A DNA stretch of 20,276 nucleotides from the IMG/VR virus record IMGVR_UViG_3300017746_004298, positions 1-20,276 of that record; one strand, 5' to 3'. This DNA comes from a virus. The position numbers and the translations under genes were made by a program. Of the stretch, positions 1-7,993 are shown in pieces. Below the pieces are notes generated by a model that did no database searches, had not been told where the DNA came from, and saw only the letters and a list, made by a program, of their open reading frames with translations. How positions within the stretch are numbered: position 1 is the stretch's first letter; each line of letters starts with the position of its first letter.

Positions 1-2
1 CA

Positions 3-1784
3 CATCTGTGTACCTTCATGGGAAGGGAAAATAATGTAAAGACTTTGATCCAATATGTTGATAGAGCGTTGCAGATTGATGCAGTGGATAATTATTGGAT
101 GATCGACATGACACGATGTGTTGAGGATCATGAGTATATACATGAACTACAACAAAAGCTCGACAGTAAGTATCCAGGACGTGTACATGTGTACAATCGC
201 GACAAGAGAGCGCAAGAATTGAAAGACCCGCAAGCGATTAAAGATGGTATTGGTGGGTGGAAAACGTTCTATGAATTTTTAAATAGGTTCACAGACAATG
301 ATGTAATCGCCAAGTGTGATGACGACACATTGTATTTTGATATAGAAACACTAAAAGCCGCATTCGATTTTCGTTGGAACAACAAACAGCCCTACCTGAT
401 GCACGCCAATTGTATCAACAATGGCGTCACGGCATATCATCAACACAAGAAAGGTATATGGAAAACAAAAGAAACAGATATATACCCTGCATGTGGTCTG
501 ACCGGACCGTTGTTCTCGTTTCCAGAAATTGCATGCAATCATCACAAGAAATTCACTAGTGATTTGATCAAATCACCTGACAACATTAACAAATACAAAC
601 TAGAGCAAAACATACTGTTTCAAAACCGCGTGTCAATCAATTTTATATTCATGCTAGGTTCTGATAGAAAATCATTGAGCACAATTGATCTTCAAGATGA
701 ATATGAAACCAGCTGCAAAAAACCGCAGGCAAACGACCGGCCCAATTGTATAATCGGAGATTTCACAGCAGCACACCACACGTATGGTGTACAAGAGCCG
801 GTGATGGAAGAGTTAGGCACACAGCAATGCTACGAGAAACTAGCAGATGTGCTTGCAAAGAAAAACGATTACGAGCATAAATCAATAACAGACAATATGA
901 ATAGAATTGTGACTTTGAGTGACAAGCCAAACAAACCAAATGAGTATGTTGCAAAGCTACCATATAACAAGAACACAAAAATAATACAGCATGTTCCTTC
1001 CGGAATGTATATCAGCATAACAGGTAACAAACAAGAAAAAATTCGTTTTGATAAAGATAGGAACAAAATTCCCACCGGGGATTGCATGCTACAGAATCAA
1101 TTGTGTGCAGAAGAGTCAGAATCAAATGCAACGTTGATGGATATCGAGTTAAACAAACCGACACTGCTTGAATTCACTAACAGTAATAAATTGATCCGCA
1201 CCGGGGGTAGTCGTAAGGAGATACAAGAGAAGTACACCCCAGAAAAAGATTTTTATCCGGGTCATATGATCGCCAAATTTTTCCAAGGTGGTTATAAAAC
1301 TGAACTAGCCAATTTCATCAAACAACCTTCTGGTAATTATCGCATCCAATCAAACACACACAAGGATTATTATTTGAAGGCAATGGTCAACAAGAAAACA
1401 TCTAGACTAAATTTAAGATGGGAGAAAAACTGTGAAGATGAATTTAATGTGATTAGTTTCGCCGACCGGGCTCATGATATTGATACAATACGCGTGCATC
1501 GCTGCAAAGACAACTTAATGAATGATGGGACGTATTACGAATCGATTACAGACAATCGACGATTCTATAAAGCCAGAGAGTATTATTGGATGATTGATCA
1601 CTACATTTGGGAACTAGTTCCTTCCGGTAAGAACGTGCATGTCAAACTCGTCGCGGACGATTTAGAAGATTTGTACCTAGCTGTATCAAATGATACGTTG
1701 AAAGTCACATCAAAACCTTGCGAGTGGATCCTAGTCGATAATAAAAAAATTAAATTAAAGCAGACAGTCTTAGATCTTAAGTAG
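3..1784 (+). CDS. Glycosyltransferase with C-terminal beta-rich region (5' partial)
   Basis: The frame is open to the left edge: the codons before the first ATG (position 18) read H-L-C-T-F-M-G-R-E. This resembles an internal strand of a GT-A type glycosyltransferase rather than a start, so the gene probably begins outside the window. Numbered from that ATG, residues 99-104 (KCDDDT) form a DxD-type nucleotide-sugar/metal motif. The first ~290 residues look like a GT-A catalytic domain. The remaining ~300 residues are beta-rich with repeated PSG-containing segments (PSGMYISI, PSGNYRIQ), perhaps a trefoil/lectin-like carbohydrate-binding region; that part is inference. It ends 10 bp before the dehydrogenase gene and so probably shares its transcript. 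Donor and acceptor sugars cannot be read from the sequence. Confidence 0.75.
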   Translation, partial: HLCTFMGRENNVKTLIQYVDRALQIDAVDNYWMIDMTRCVEDHEYIHELQQKLDSKYPGRVHVYNRDKRAQELKDPQAIKDGIGGWKTFYEFLNRFTDNDVIAKCDDDTLYFDIETLKAAFDFRWNNKQPYLMHANCINNGVTAYHQHKKGIWKTKETDIYPACGLTGPLFSFPEIACNHHKKFTSDLIKSPDNINKYKLEQNILFQNRVSINFIFMLGSDRKSLSTIDLQDEYETSCKKPQANDRPNCIIGDFTAAHHTYGVQEPVMEELGTQQCYEKLADVLAKKNDYEHKSITDNMNRIVTLSDKPNKPNEYVAKLPYNKNTKIIQHVPSGMYISITGNKQEKIRFDKDRNKIPTGDCMLQNQLCAEESESNATLMDIELNKPTLLEFTNSNKLIRTGGSRKEIQEKYTPEKDFYPGHMIAKFFQGGYKTELANFIKQPSGNYRIQSNTHKDYYLKAMVNKKTSRLNLRWEKNCEDEFNVISFADRAHDIDTIRVHRCKDNLMNDGTYYESITDNRRFYKAREYYWMIDHYIWELVPSGKNVHVKLVADDLEDLYLAVSNDTLKVTSKPCEWILVDNKKIKLKQTVLDLK

Positions 1785-1794
1785 AGGTATAATA

Positions 1795-2625
1795 ATGAGA
1801 GTTGGTGTCATAGGTAACGGGTTCGTTGGTCATGCAATGACGTTGTTACGACCCGGTGTAGCAGTGCTAGTATGGGATATCGAACCAGACAAATGCGAGC
1901 CATTCGGATTAGGTTTCAATCAGTTTGTTGAGATGTCTGAGATCATCTTTGTTGCAGTTCCTACACCTATGAATCAAGACGGTACATGTCACCTAGACAT
2001 TGTGGAGACAGTGGTGCAAAAAGTCAAGAACCAAGATTCAGACACGCCGATCGTTTTACGTTCAACAGTGTTGCCCGGTACCAGTGACAAGCTCGGCGTA
2101 AGTTTCATGCCAGAGTTTCTGACCGAGAAGCATTGGAAGGATGATTTTTACAATTGTGATCAATGGATCATAGGCACTGATGACGATACACTGATGACCA
2201 AGTTGCAACACATGTTCAGTCTAGCACATGTAGAAGACTGCGTGTGTAACAAACAAGTCATACACATGAAACCTGCTGAAGCGGAGATGATAAAATATAT
2301 CAAGAATTGTTTCTTGGCTACCAAAGTGAGCTTCTTCAACGAGATGTACCAGACATGTGAAGCTGCTGGTATTGATTTTGAGACTGTACGAAACATAGCA
2401 TGTGATGACACAAGAATTGGACACGGACACAGCACTGTACCAGGTCATGATGGCATGTGCGGATATGGAGGAACATGCTTCCCTAAAGACACGAACGCTC
2501 TATTGAAGTTCATGGAACAACACGGTGTTCTGAGTCACGTGCTGAGTGGAGCGGTGACCAGAAATGAAACAATCGATCGTGCAGAGAAAGATTGGACCAA
2601 AGATGTGGGACGAGCGTCAATTTAA
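1795..2625 (+). CDS. UDP-glucose/GDP-mannose dehydrogenase family protein, short form
   Basis: The family oxidises the C6 hydroxyl of a nucleotide sugar to a uronic acid using two NAD+. Residues 4-12 (GVIGNGFVG) are the N-terminal Rossmann GxGxxG motif, VAVPTPMN (53-60) the family NAD-site segment, YIKN (168-171) holds the conserved Lys/Asn, and GYGGTCFPKD (223-232) contains the catalytic Cys228. At 276 residues it is much shorter than typical enzymes (about 390-440): the C-terminal UDP-binding domain is missing although the active-site Cys is kept. An AGAGGT Shine-Dalgarno-like stretch lies 6 bases before the ATG. It sits between a glycosyltransferase and UDP-galactopyranose mutase, consistent with nucleotide-sugar supply for surface glycans. 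Exact substrate unknown. Confidence 0.85.
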   Translation: MRVGVIGNGFVGHAMTLLRPGVAVLVWDIEPDKCEPFGLGFNQFVEMSEIIFVAVPTPMNQDGTCHLDIVETVVQKVKNQDSDTPIVLRSTVLPGTSDKLGVSFMPEFLTEKHWKDDFYNCDQWIIGTDDDTLMTKLQHMFSLAHVEDCVCNKQVIHMKPAEAEMIKYIKNCFLATKVSFFNEMYQTCEAAGIDFETVRNIACDDTRIGHGHSTVPGHDGMCGYGGTCFPKDTNALLKFMEQHGVLSHVLSGAVTRNETIDRAEKDWTKDVGRASI

Positions 2626-2648
2626 TTTACCGTAAGTCGATGTAAATT
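2624..2648 (+). other. Short A/T-rich inverted repeat after the dehydrogenase gene
   Basis: AATTTAC (2624-2630) and GTAAATT (2642-2648) can form a 7-bp stem with an 11-base loop overlapping the stop codon region. There is no T run after it, so a terminator role is doubtful; it might protect the 3' end. Confidence 0.3.
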
Positions 2649-2671
2649 GTGTGGTTCCATACCATAAAAAG

Positions 2672-2679
2672 AGTAAATA
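2672..2679 (+). promoter_or_regulatory. T4-type late promoter (AGTAAATA)
   Basis: The octamer AGTAAATA matches the T4 late consensus TATAAATA at 6 of 8 positions and ends 7 bases before the ATG at 2687. Since T4 late transcripts start about 6 bases after the octamer, the predicted 5' leader is 1-2 bases. Confidence 0.6.
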
Positions 2680-2686
2680 CATATAC

Positions 2687-3703
2687 ATGAAGATTCATAT
2701 TTACGGATGCGGCATGAGCGGTGTCACAGCTGCCATTTTATTCAAAGAACAAGGGCATGATGTTGAGATTTTCGAAGTGAGAGATCACATCGCGGGCAAT
2801 TGTTATGACGAGAAGAATGACGATGGATGTACAGTACATAAATATGGTAGCCATATATTTCACACAAACAATGAACAGGTGTGGACATTCTTGAACAGAT
2901 ACACCAAGTTCAACAGTTACGAGCATCGTGTACGTGCTAACACCAAAGAAGGTCTGTTGAGCATACCATTCAGCAAGAAGACAGAGGAGCAACTGGGTCG
3001 TGATCTGGATCCAAAAGAGATACAAGACCTGTTGTTCCGAGAATATTCAGAACGTCATTGGGGCATACCTTGGGAACAGTTACCCAAGAGCATCAGCGGC
3101 AGAGTGCCCAACAAACGTGACAATCATGACGACAGATATTTCACAGACAAATATCAAGGCATACCCGAGAATGGATACACTGACATGTTCAAAAACATGC
3201 TTGATGGCATCAAGGTTAACCTGGGTGCAGAGCGTGGTTTACACAAGCGTCTCAAAGCAGATCTTGTGGTTTGGACAGGCAAGATATCTGAGTATTTTGA
3301 CTTGAAATTCGGTCATCTCCCTTATCGCTCGTTACGCTTCGACCACACACGAGTCAAGAAGGATCCAATGTACACATGGGACGCTGGTGCGGTGATCAAC
3401 GAGTGTAACACCAAACCATTCAATCGCACCATGGACAACAGCGTGTATTTGAATGAGGATGTGACACACACCATACACACTCGTGATTTTCCAGAAGAGT
3501 ATGAAGAGGGTAAAAATGATCCTATCTATCCTAAAACATTTGGAGAAGGACCTAAAGTGTATCAAAAGTATCTGAGAGCGGCCATGGCCGATCAGAACAC
3601 CATATTCTTGGGTCGATTAGCAACATACAAATACCTTGACATGTGGATGGCAGTGTCTCAAGTGATGGCCAAGCTCAAAACAAGTGACAAGTTAAAAAAA
3701 TAA
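2687..3703 (+). CDS. glf: UDP-galactopyranose mutase
   Basis: This flavoenzyme interconverts UDP-galactopyranose and UDP-galactofuranose, the donor for galactofuranose-containing glycans. The N-terminus (MKIHIYGCGMSGVTAA) carries the FAD-binding Rossmann glycine motif, followed by EIFEVRDHIAGNCYD, YGSHIFHTNN and, near the C-terminus, GRLATYKYLDMW, all hallmarks of the family. Length is 338 residues, slightly shorter than most bacterial enzymes. An in-frame GTG at 2651 would add 12 residues, but that extension covers the late promoter octamer at 2672-2679, so the ATG at 2687 is preferred. It follows the glycosyltransferase and dehydrogenase genes and suggests this phage helps make or alter a galactofuranose-containing structure. 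Conserved Arg residues were not checked individually. Confidence 0.93.
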   Translation: MKIHIYGCGMSGVTAAILFKEQGHDVEIFEVRDHIAGNCYDEKNDDGCTVHKYGSHIFHTNNEQVWTFLNRYTKFNSYEHRVRANTKEGLLSIPFSKKTEEQLGRDLDPKEIQDLLFREYSERHWGIPWEQLPKSISGRVPNKRDNHDDRYFTDKYQGIPENGYTDMFKNMLDGIKVNLGAERGLHKRLKADLVVWTGKISEYFDLKFGHLPYRSLRFDHTRVKKDPMYTWDAGAVINECNTKPFNRTMDNSVYLNEDVTHTIHTRDFPEEYEEGKNDPIYPKTFGEGPKVYQKYLRAAMADQNTIFLGRLATYKYLDMWMAVSQVMAKLKTSDKLKK

Positions 3704-3718
3704 TTACACAGTAGTCTG

Positions 3719-3726
3719 AATAAATA
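3719..3726 (+). promoter_or_regulatory. T4-type late promoter (AATAAATA)
   Basis: AATAAATA differs from TATAAATA at one position and ends 7 bases before the ATG at 3734, leaving no room for a Shine-Dalgarno sequence in the expected transcript. Confidence 0.7.
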
Positions 3727-3733
3727 CTTACAT

Positions 3734-4774
3734 ATGAGTAGTCAGACAACAGTACGCCCCCTTAGTTCATTTTACAGCACCAATCTCAACCCTATAGTCA
3801 GATCATACGAGAAGCTGGCCACTCGTATAGCATACACGTTGGGATATCCTCAAGTGAACGTCGAAGCTCATCAGAACCAGGTGTATGAGAACATCGCTAT
3901 CGCTCTGGAGATGTTCACCAAGTATGCTGGTTACACAGAAGAGCTACTCACATTCAATTCAGAGCTGTACAGACCTGGTGAAGGTCTTCGCATGGATGTG
4001 TTGTTCACAGCGACAGATCAGATGAGTGTGCCAGAAACATATAACAATCCGACAGATGATGAACAAGATGAATTAGACAAAAGCTTGTACGAGATCGGAG
4101 TGATGGAGATCGATTCCGGTACCAATCCGTTTGTGGTGGGTGGAGCACCTACAGACGATCAGATTGTGAGTTCTGCGGTGAGGGATGATATAGTTGGCAC
4201 CAAAGGATGGGACACGTTGACGGACAGTTATCGACGAGTGGTGGATGTGTTCGCATTTGAAGAAGGAAGTTCTTCCGGTATAAACACGTTGTTCACGCTG
4301 GAACAAACCCTCGCACAGCAAACATATTTCAGTTATGCTCTCGGCAAATACGGCTTCGATTTGATCAGCTGGACCACCATGAAAAATTGGTTGGACATGA
4401 GACGCAAGCTGTTGTCACAAGACTATTATTTCAGATTTGATGACCGTAGACAAACACTGTATCTAACTCCGGAACCAGGAGTGGGTAAAAGACGCACACA
4501 TTTTTATGGCATCGTTGGTGCGTATGTGGAGCGACCGGTGCATCAATTGGTTAGTGAGCCGTGGGTGTATCAATACGCGTTGGCGTTGACTAAGATCATA
4601 ATCGGGAGAATTCGAGGCAAATACAGTGGCACCAATCTGTTCGGAGGAGGGTCACCAAACTACAGTGAGCTGTTGAGTGAAGGTAACACTGAAAAAGACA
4701 AGCTGGAGACAAGCTTGTACGAGGGTGTGCCAGGTTTTGGAGACGGACAGCCGCCGTTGTTCTTCGTAGGGTGA
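3734..4774 (+). CDS. Probable virion structural protein, neck/connector type (gp13-like candidate)
   Basis: 346 residues, acidic, with no signal peptide or membrane segment. The N-terminal segment around residues 36-64 (LGYPQVNVE, then helices with NIAIALEMF) resembles the opening of neck/head-tail connector proteins of marine T4-like phages, which often read LG-x-P-x-V-x-V-E followed by an amphipathic helix. The late promoter directly upstream and the position just before the head genes support a virion role. The assignment to gp13 rests on memory of family patterns, not a search; baseplate or other connector roles remain possible. The C-terminus is rich in Gly, Pro and Phe. Its stop codon overlaps the GTG start of the sulfotransferase by 4 bases. 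Confidence 0.6.
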   Translation: MSSQTTVRPLSSFYSTNLNPIVRSYEKLATRIAYTLGYPQVNVEAHQNQVYENIAIALEMFTKYAGYTEELLTFNSELYRPGEGLRMDVLFTATDQMSVPETYNNPTDDEQDELDKSLYEIGVMEIDSGTNPFVVGGAPTDDQIVSSAVRDDIVGTKGWDTLTDSYRRVVDVFAFEEGSSSGINTLFTLEQTLAQQTYFSYALGKYGFDLISWTTMKNWLDMRRKLLSQDYYFRFDDRRQTLYLTPEPGVGKRRTHFYGIVGAYVERPVHQLVSEPWVYQYALALTKIIIGRIRGKYSGTNLFGGGSPNYSELLSEGNTEKDKLETSLYEGVPGFGDGQPPLFFVG

Positions 4775-5337
4775 TCTGTCACAAACATAAATGCATATTC
4801 ATCCATGTGCCAAAAACCGGTGGTACGAGTGTTGAGTGGGCTTTGCAAAATAAAAAAGAACCGTTGAACCGGAAACATAAAACATCCAATGAGATTTATA
4901 AACTTCATCCGGTGGAGTGGGAGCAATATTTTAAGTTCACAGTAGTCAGAAACCCATGGGACTGGTTAGTGTCTTGGTATTACTGGAGAAAATTAGTAGA
5001 TAGAATGTCATTTAAAGAGTTTTTACTGAATTATAATTTATCCCGACCGGTCACTGTAACCGAAAAAAAACGCGACTATCTACCAGATGTGATAAACTTT
5101 ACAAATTATTTAACAATTGATGACAAACTGGTGATGGACCACACGTGTAGGTTCGAAAACTTACAGCATGACTTTCAAGTGGTGTGCGATGAATTAAACA
5201 TTAATGCGACACTTCCACATAAAAATAAAACAAATCACAAACACTACACTGAATATTACGATGACGAAACAAAACAAATTGTCGCGGAAAAATACGCGAA
5301 AGATATAGAGTATTTTGGATATCGATTCGGAGAATAA
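4771..5337 (+). CDS. Sulfotransferase family protein
   Basis: Sulfotransferases move sulfate from PAPS to hydroxyls, usually of glycans in this subfamily. Residues 10-20 (FIHVPKTGGTS) are the 5'-phosphosulfate-binding P-loop, with Lys14 in the catalytic position. TVVRNPWDWLVSWYYW (57-72) is the 3'-phosphate-binding strand-helix with Arg60 and Ser68, and RFENL lies near the expected helix. Length is 188 residues, compact for the family. The start is GTG, chosen because it overlaps the preceding stop codon (GTGA) and places the P-loop near the N-terminus; translation is probably coupled to the structural gene. Together with the sugar genes upstream it suggests sulfation of a phage or host glycan. 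The acceptor is unknown; a tyrosyl-protein acceptor is an alternative. Confidence 0.85.
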   Translation: MICHKHKCIFIHVPKTGGTSVEWALQNKKEPLNRKHKTSNEIYKLHPVEWEQYFKFTVVRNPWDWLVSWYYWRKLVDRMSFKEFLLNYNLSRPVTVTEKKRDYLPDVINFTNYLTIDDKLVMDHTCRFENLQHDFQVVCDELNINATLPHKNKTNHKHYTEYYDDETKQIVAEKYAKDIEYFGYRFGE

Positions 5338-5340
5338 ATA
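5333..5340 (+). promoter_or_regulatory. T4-type late promoter (AATAAATA)
   Basis: AATAAATA overlaps the stop codon of the sulfotransferase gene and ends 5 bases (AGGGT) before the ATG at 5346. With T4 spacing the predicted first transcribed base is the A of the ATG. Confidence 0.65.
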
Positions 5341-5345
5341 AGGGT

Positions 5346-5693
5346 ATGGAATATATTTACAAAGTCAAAGTGACTCGAGTGATCGATGGAGACACCGTCG
5401 ACGTGGAAATCGATCTAGGGTTCGATTTGAGACTGAATAAACGTGTACGTTTGCATGGAATCGACACACCAGAGACACGCACTCGAGACAAAGCGGAAAA
5501 AGCTCGAGGACTCAAAGCCAAGGCTCGACTGGAACAGATCATACAAGACAACAATCATGAGATATATCTCAAATCAATGGACAAAGGCAAGTTCGGTAGA
5601 TGTGTTGGAATTTTGTTCGAACAAGATTTTGTACATGACAGTATAAATGACAGACTGTTGATGGAAGGCCATGCGGTACCGTACGGTAAATGA
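5346..5693 (+). CDS. Staphylococcal-type (thermonuclease fold) nuclease
   Basis: 115-residue SNase-like OB-fold nuclease. Conserved motifs are visible in order: VIDGDTVDVEID (12-23, metal ligand Asp14), RVRLHGIDTPET (33-44, with catalytic Arg35, Asp40 and Glu43), and GKFGR (81-85, with the second catalytic Arg85). All key residues of the Ca2+-dependent active site appear present. There is no signal peptide, so it acts in the host cytoplasm or in the virion. The gene overlaps the gp4 gene by 4 bases (ATGA). Host DNA degradation or a head-related DNA-processing role are both possible; the sequence does not decide. Confidence 0.9.
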   Translation: MEYIYKVKVTRVIDGDTVDVEIDLGFDLRLNKRVRLHGIDTPETRTRDKAEKARGLKAKARLEQIIQDNNHEIYLKSMDKGKFGRCVGILFEQDFVHDSINDRLLMEGHAVPYGK

Positions 5694-6163
5694 AAAAGAA
5701 AAAACCGTACAAAAAGTACACACAATACAGACAAGGTGTGTACAAACCTGTCAACACACAAAAATATGTCGGTAAAGGCACGCCTAGGTATCTGAGCAGC
5801 TGGGAGTTGAAGTTTTTCAAATGGTGTGACAGAAATCCATTTGTTGAATCCTGGAGCAGTGAGAGTGTTTGTTTGCCATACATATCACCTGTAGATGGCA
5901 AGATGCATCGATATTTCGTTGACAATACAGTACACATACGAGAAGGAACTGAGCTAGTGAAGTATTTGATCGAGATCAAACCACATAGACAAACTCGACC
6001 TCCAACAACACATGGTAACAAAAAACAATCAACGGTGATTCACGAACACGTGACCTGGAATGTAAACCAAGCTAAATGGCATGCGGCTGCCACATGGAGC
6101 AAAAAGAATGGTTACATTTTTCAGATCGTGACAGAAAAAGATTTTAGTCTGTTTTGTAGATAA
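5690..6163 (+). CDS. 4: T4 gp4-like head completion nuclease
   Basis: Family role: T4 gp4 (also called gp50/gp65 in older maps) finishes DNA-filled heads before tail joining. The 157-residue protein begins with a Lys-rich tail, then has YLSSWELKFFKWCDRNP (34-50), ISPVDGKMHRYFVDN (65-79) and YLIEIKP (92-98). These give the TnsA/PD-(D/E)xK-like endonuclease pattern Glu39, Asp78, Glu95-x-Lys97. The start overlaps the stop of the SNase gene (ATGA), so the two are translationally coupled. Placement immediately before gp21 differs from T4 itself but fits marine T4-like genomes, where head genes are regrouped. High confidence in family, moderate in the exact function. Confidence 0.88.
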   Translation: MKKKKPYKKYTQYRQGVYKPVNTQKYVGKGTPRYLSSWELKFFKWCDRNPFVESWSSESVCLPYISPVDGKMHRYFVDNTVHIREGTELVKYLIEIKPHRQTRPPTTHGNKKQSTVIHEHVTWNVNQAKWHAAATWSKKNGYIFQIVTEKDFSLFCR

Positions 6164-6185
6164 TCCTGGAAATAATATATATCTA

Positions 6186-6193
6186 GATAAATA
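6186..6193 (+). promoter_or_regulatory. T4-type late promoter (GATAAATA)
   Basis: GATAAATA (one mismatch to TATAAATA) ends 9 bases before the ATG of the prohead protease gene at 6203; predicted leader 3-4 bases. Confidence 0.65.
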
Positions 6194-6202
6194 ATTAATA
6201 CA

Positions 6203-6886
6203 ATGCATGCCAAACTATTAGTAGAGACAACTGATCCGGAACAATTTGAATATATAATTGAAGAGAAGAACAACCTAGGTGAACAGACTGTGTACATCAA
6301 AGGACCATATGCCATGGCGGGGGGTGAGAACAAGAACGGTAGAGTTTATTGTGAGAAAGAGATGGCAAATGAAGTTGATCGATACAATGAGAAGATGGTC
6401 AAAACATCCAGAGCTTTAGGAGAATTGAATCATCCCACAAGTGCAGATGTAGACCTCGAGCGCGCCTGTCACATGGTGACTGAACTGACAGCCGATCCTC
6501 GGAACCCGAATATATATATTGGCAAATCTAAAGTGTTGAGCACACCTACTGGCATGATTGTCAAATCTTTAATCAAAGACGGTTGTAGTGTCGGTATGAG
6601 CACAAGATCGTTAGGAAAATTGATAGCGAATGAAGACACTGGAGTTAACAAGGTACAAGACATGCGACTAATCGCGATCGATTGTGTAGCAGATCCGAGC
6701 TTTGGAGAGGCATTTGTCAATGGCATTCTCGAGAGCAAACAATATGTACTTGACAATTACGGCCAGTATGTTGAAGCTTATGAAAATTTTGAGCGTGGTA
6801 TAAGTCAATTACCAAAAACAGATGTAGAGCAACACATCAAGAGCAGCATACTTTCATTCATAAATGATATAAAGAAGAAAATTTAA
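6203..6886 (+). CDS. 21: Prohead core protease gp21
   Basis: In T4, gp21 is the serine-type protease inside the prohead that cleaves the scaffold and trims the capsid protein during maturation. The 227-residue protein has GELNHP (73-78) with the presumed catalytic His77, GMSTRSLG (131-138) with the presumed nucleophile Ser133, and DCVADPSF (160-167), all in the family order, and the TPTGMIVKSLI strand between them. The C-terminal ~50 residues are helical and charged, as expected for a propeptide removed by self-cleavage. It is followed after one base by a small core gene, then gp22 and gp23, the conserved T4 head order. Confidence 0.95.
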   Translation: MHAKLLVETTDPEQFEYIIEEKNNLGEQTVYIKGPYAMAGGENKNGRVYCEKEMANEVDRYNEKMVKTSRALGELNHPTSADVDLERACHMVTELTADPRNPNIYIGKSKVLSTPTGMIVKSLIKDGCSVGMSTRSLGKLIANEDTGVNKVQDMRLIAIDCVADPSFGEAFVNGILESKQYVLDNYGQYVEAYENFERGISQLPKTDVEQHIKSSILSFINDIKKKI

Positions 6887-6887
6887 C

Positions 6888-7061
6888 ATGAAAAAAACAC
6901 AACAAAATCCTGATCAGAAAAAACTAATCACTAAATTCATACAGAAGATTGGTGAGAAAAACTACTCCGGAGCCAATGATTATTTAAAGAAAACCATAGA
7001 AAATAAGATTTTAGGTCGGATCAGTCAGCATAAAAACATAAATATTTTTAGCGATGAGTGA
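6888..7061 (+). CDS. Small prohead core protein, gp67-like
   Basis: A 57-residue ORF starting at the ATG at 6888, one base after the gp21 stop, and ending at 7061 inside the gp22 start (overlap of 8 bases). It is Lys/Asn-rich and helical. The core segment LITKFIQKIGEKNY followed by an NDYLKKTIENKI-type stretch resembles the helical part of T4 gp67 (a small internal core protein), though the acidic tail of T4 gp67 is absent. In T4, gene 67 precedes gene 21; here it lies between 21 and 22. The late promoter of gp22 lies within its 3' end. Family assignment is by pattern and position only. Confidence 0.7.
   Translation: MKKTQQNPDQKKLITKFIQKIGEKNYSGANDYLKKTIENKILGRISQHKNINIFSDE
7037..7044 (+). 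promoter_or_regulatory. T4-type late promoter (CATAAATA)
   Basis: CATAAATA (one mismatch to TATAAATA) lies inside the 3' end of the gp67-like gene and ends 9 bases before the gp22 ATG at 7054, giving the scaffold and capsid genes an extra internal start. Confidence 0.6.
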
Positions 7062-7983
7062 AAACCCAATTACAGAACAGTTGAAAAAAGTGGCTGATGA
7101 TGTTTTGACCGAAGAGACGTTCGAAGCGATCGAGGCAGCATTTAATGAATCAGTAGAGAGCAAAGCCGACGAGCTTGCTCAATTACGTGTAGAGAAAGCG
7201 TTAGTCGAACAAGACGAAGAACACGCTGTTAAATTGGAGAGGTTATTGGAAGCGATCGACACCGATCACACAAAGAAATTACACCGCGTGGTTGGAGCTA
7301 TAGACAAGAACCATACACAAAAACTGGTCGCACTAGTTGAGAAGTTCCGCTCCGAACTGGATGGGGATGCTAATTTGTTCAAAGAGGGTTTAGTTGACAA
7401 CATAAGCAATTACTTGGACCTATATATAGAGAAAGCCATACCGGCAGAAGATATCAAAGAAGCAACCAAGAACAATCATGCAGCAAGCATCTTGGAAACA
7501 CTTCGCAAATCACTCTCTATTGACAATGTGTTGCAAAACGAATCAGTACGTGAGGCTGTTATTGACGGTAAACATCAAATCGAGCAAGCAAAAGCTGAGG
7601 CTGAAACATTGGCTGAACAGAACGCATCTCTCGTAGCAAGTCTACAACAACGAGACGCTGCATTAGCTCTAGAGAAGTTGACAGAAGGTCTACCAAATGC
7701 CAAGAAGAGACACATGGAGAAGGTGTTGGCAGGTAAGAATGCAAATTTTATTAATGAAAATTTCGAATACACATTGCAGATGTTCGAGAAGAGTGAAACT
7801 GACAAACTAGACGTCTTGAAAGAACAAGCCACAGTAGGTAAACGGGTCAAGGACCGAGCACCAGTGGATAAAAAACAAGTTGTAGCAGAGAGTGTCGACA
7901 CACAAATAGCTCAAACAGAGCCGAGCAATTTACAAGACGGTAACCTATTTAACTCCTATATGGGGGAACTAGGTAGATCCTAA
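7054..7983 (+). CDS. 22: Prohead core scaffold protein gp22
   Basis: Major internal scaffold that templates head assembly and is degraded by gp21 afterwards. The 309-residue protein is highly charged (Glu/Lys/Asp/Ala-rich) and almost entirely helical, with coiled-coil stretches around residues 35-115 and 165-215. Two similar segments read LLEAIDTDHTKKLHRVV and VVGAIDKNHTQKLVALV, an internal near-repeat of about 20 residues. The C-terminus ends in FNSYMGELGRS, resembling the conserved tail of gp22 proteins. Position between gp21 and gp23 makes the call secure. Several L/I-x-E sequences could be protease sites, but none can be assigned. Confidence 0.93.
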   Translation: MSENPITEQLKKVADDVLTEETFEAIEAAFNESVESKADELAQLRVEKALVEQDEEHAVKLERLLEAIDTDHTKKLHRVVGAIDKNHTQKLVALVEKFRSELDGDANLFKEGLVDNISNYLDLYIEKAIPAEDIKEATKNNHAASILETLRKSLSIDNVLQNESVREAVIDGKHQIEQAKAEAETLAEQNASLVASLQQRDAALALEKLTEGLPNAKKRHMEKVLAGKNANFINENFEYTLQMFEKSETDKLDVLKEQATVGKRVKDRAPVDKKQVVAESVDTQIAQTEPSNLQDGNLFNSYMGELGRS

Positions 7984-7993
7984 TTTTTTAATG

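Noticed and set aside
5569-6021. 150-codon minus-strand frame opposite the nuclease and gp4 genes
   Set aside because: It lies opposite two well-supported genes, has Cys/Leu/Ser-rich composition typical of an antisense shadow, and no promoter or ribosome site.
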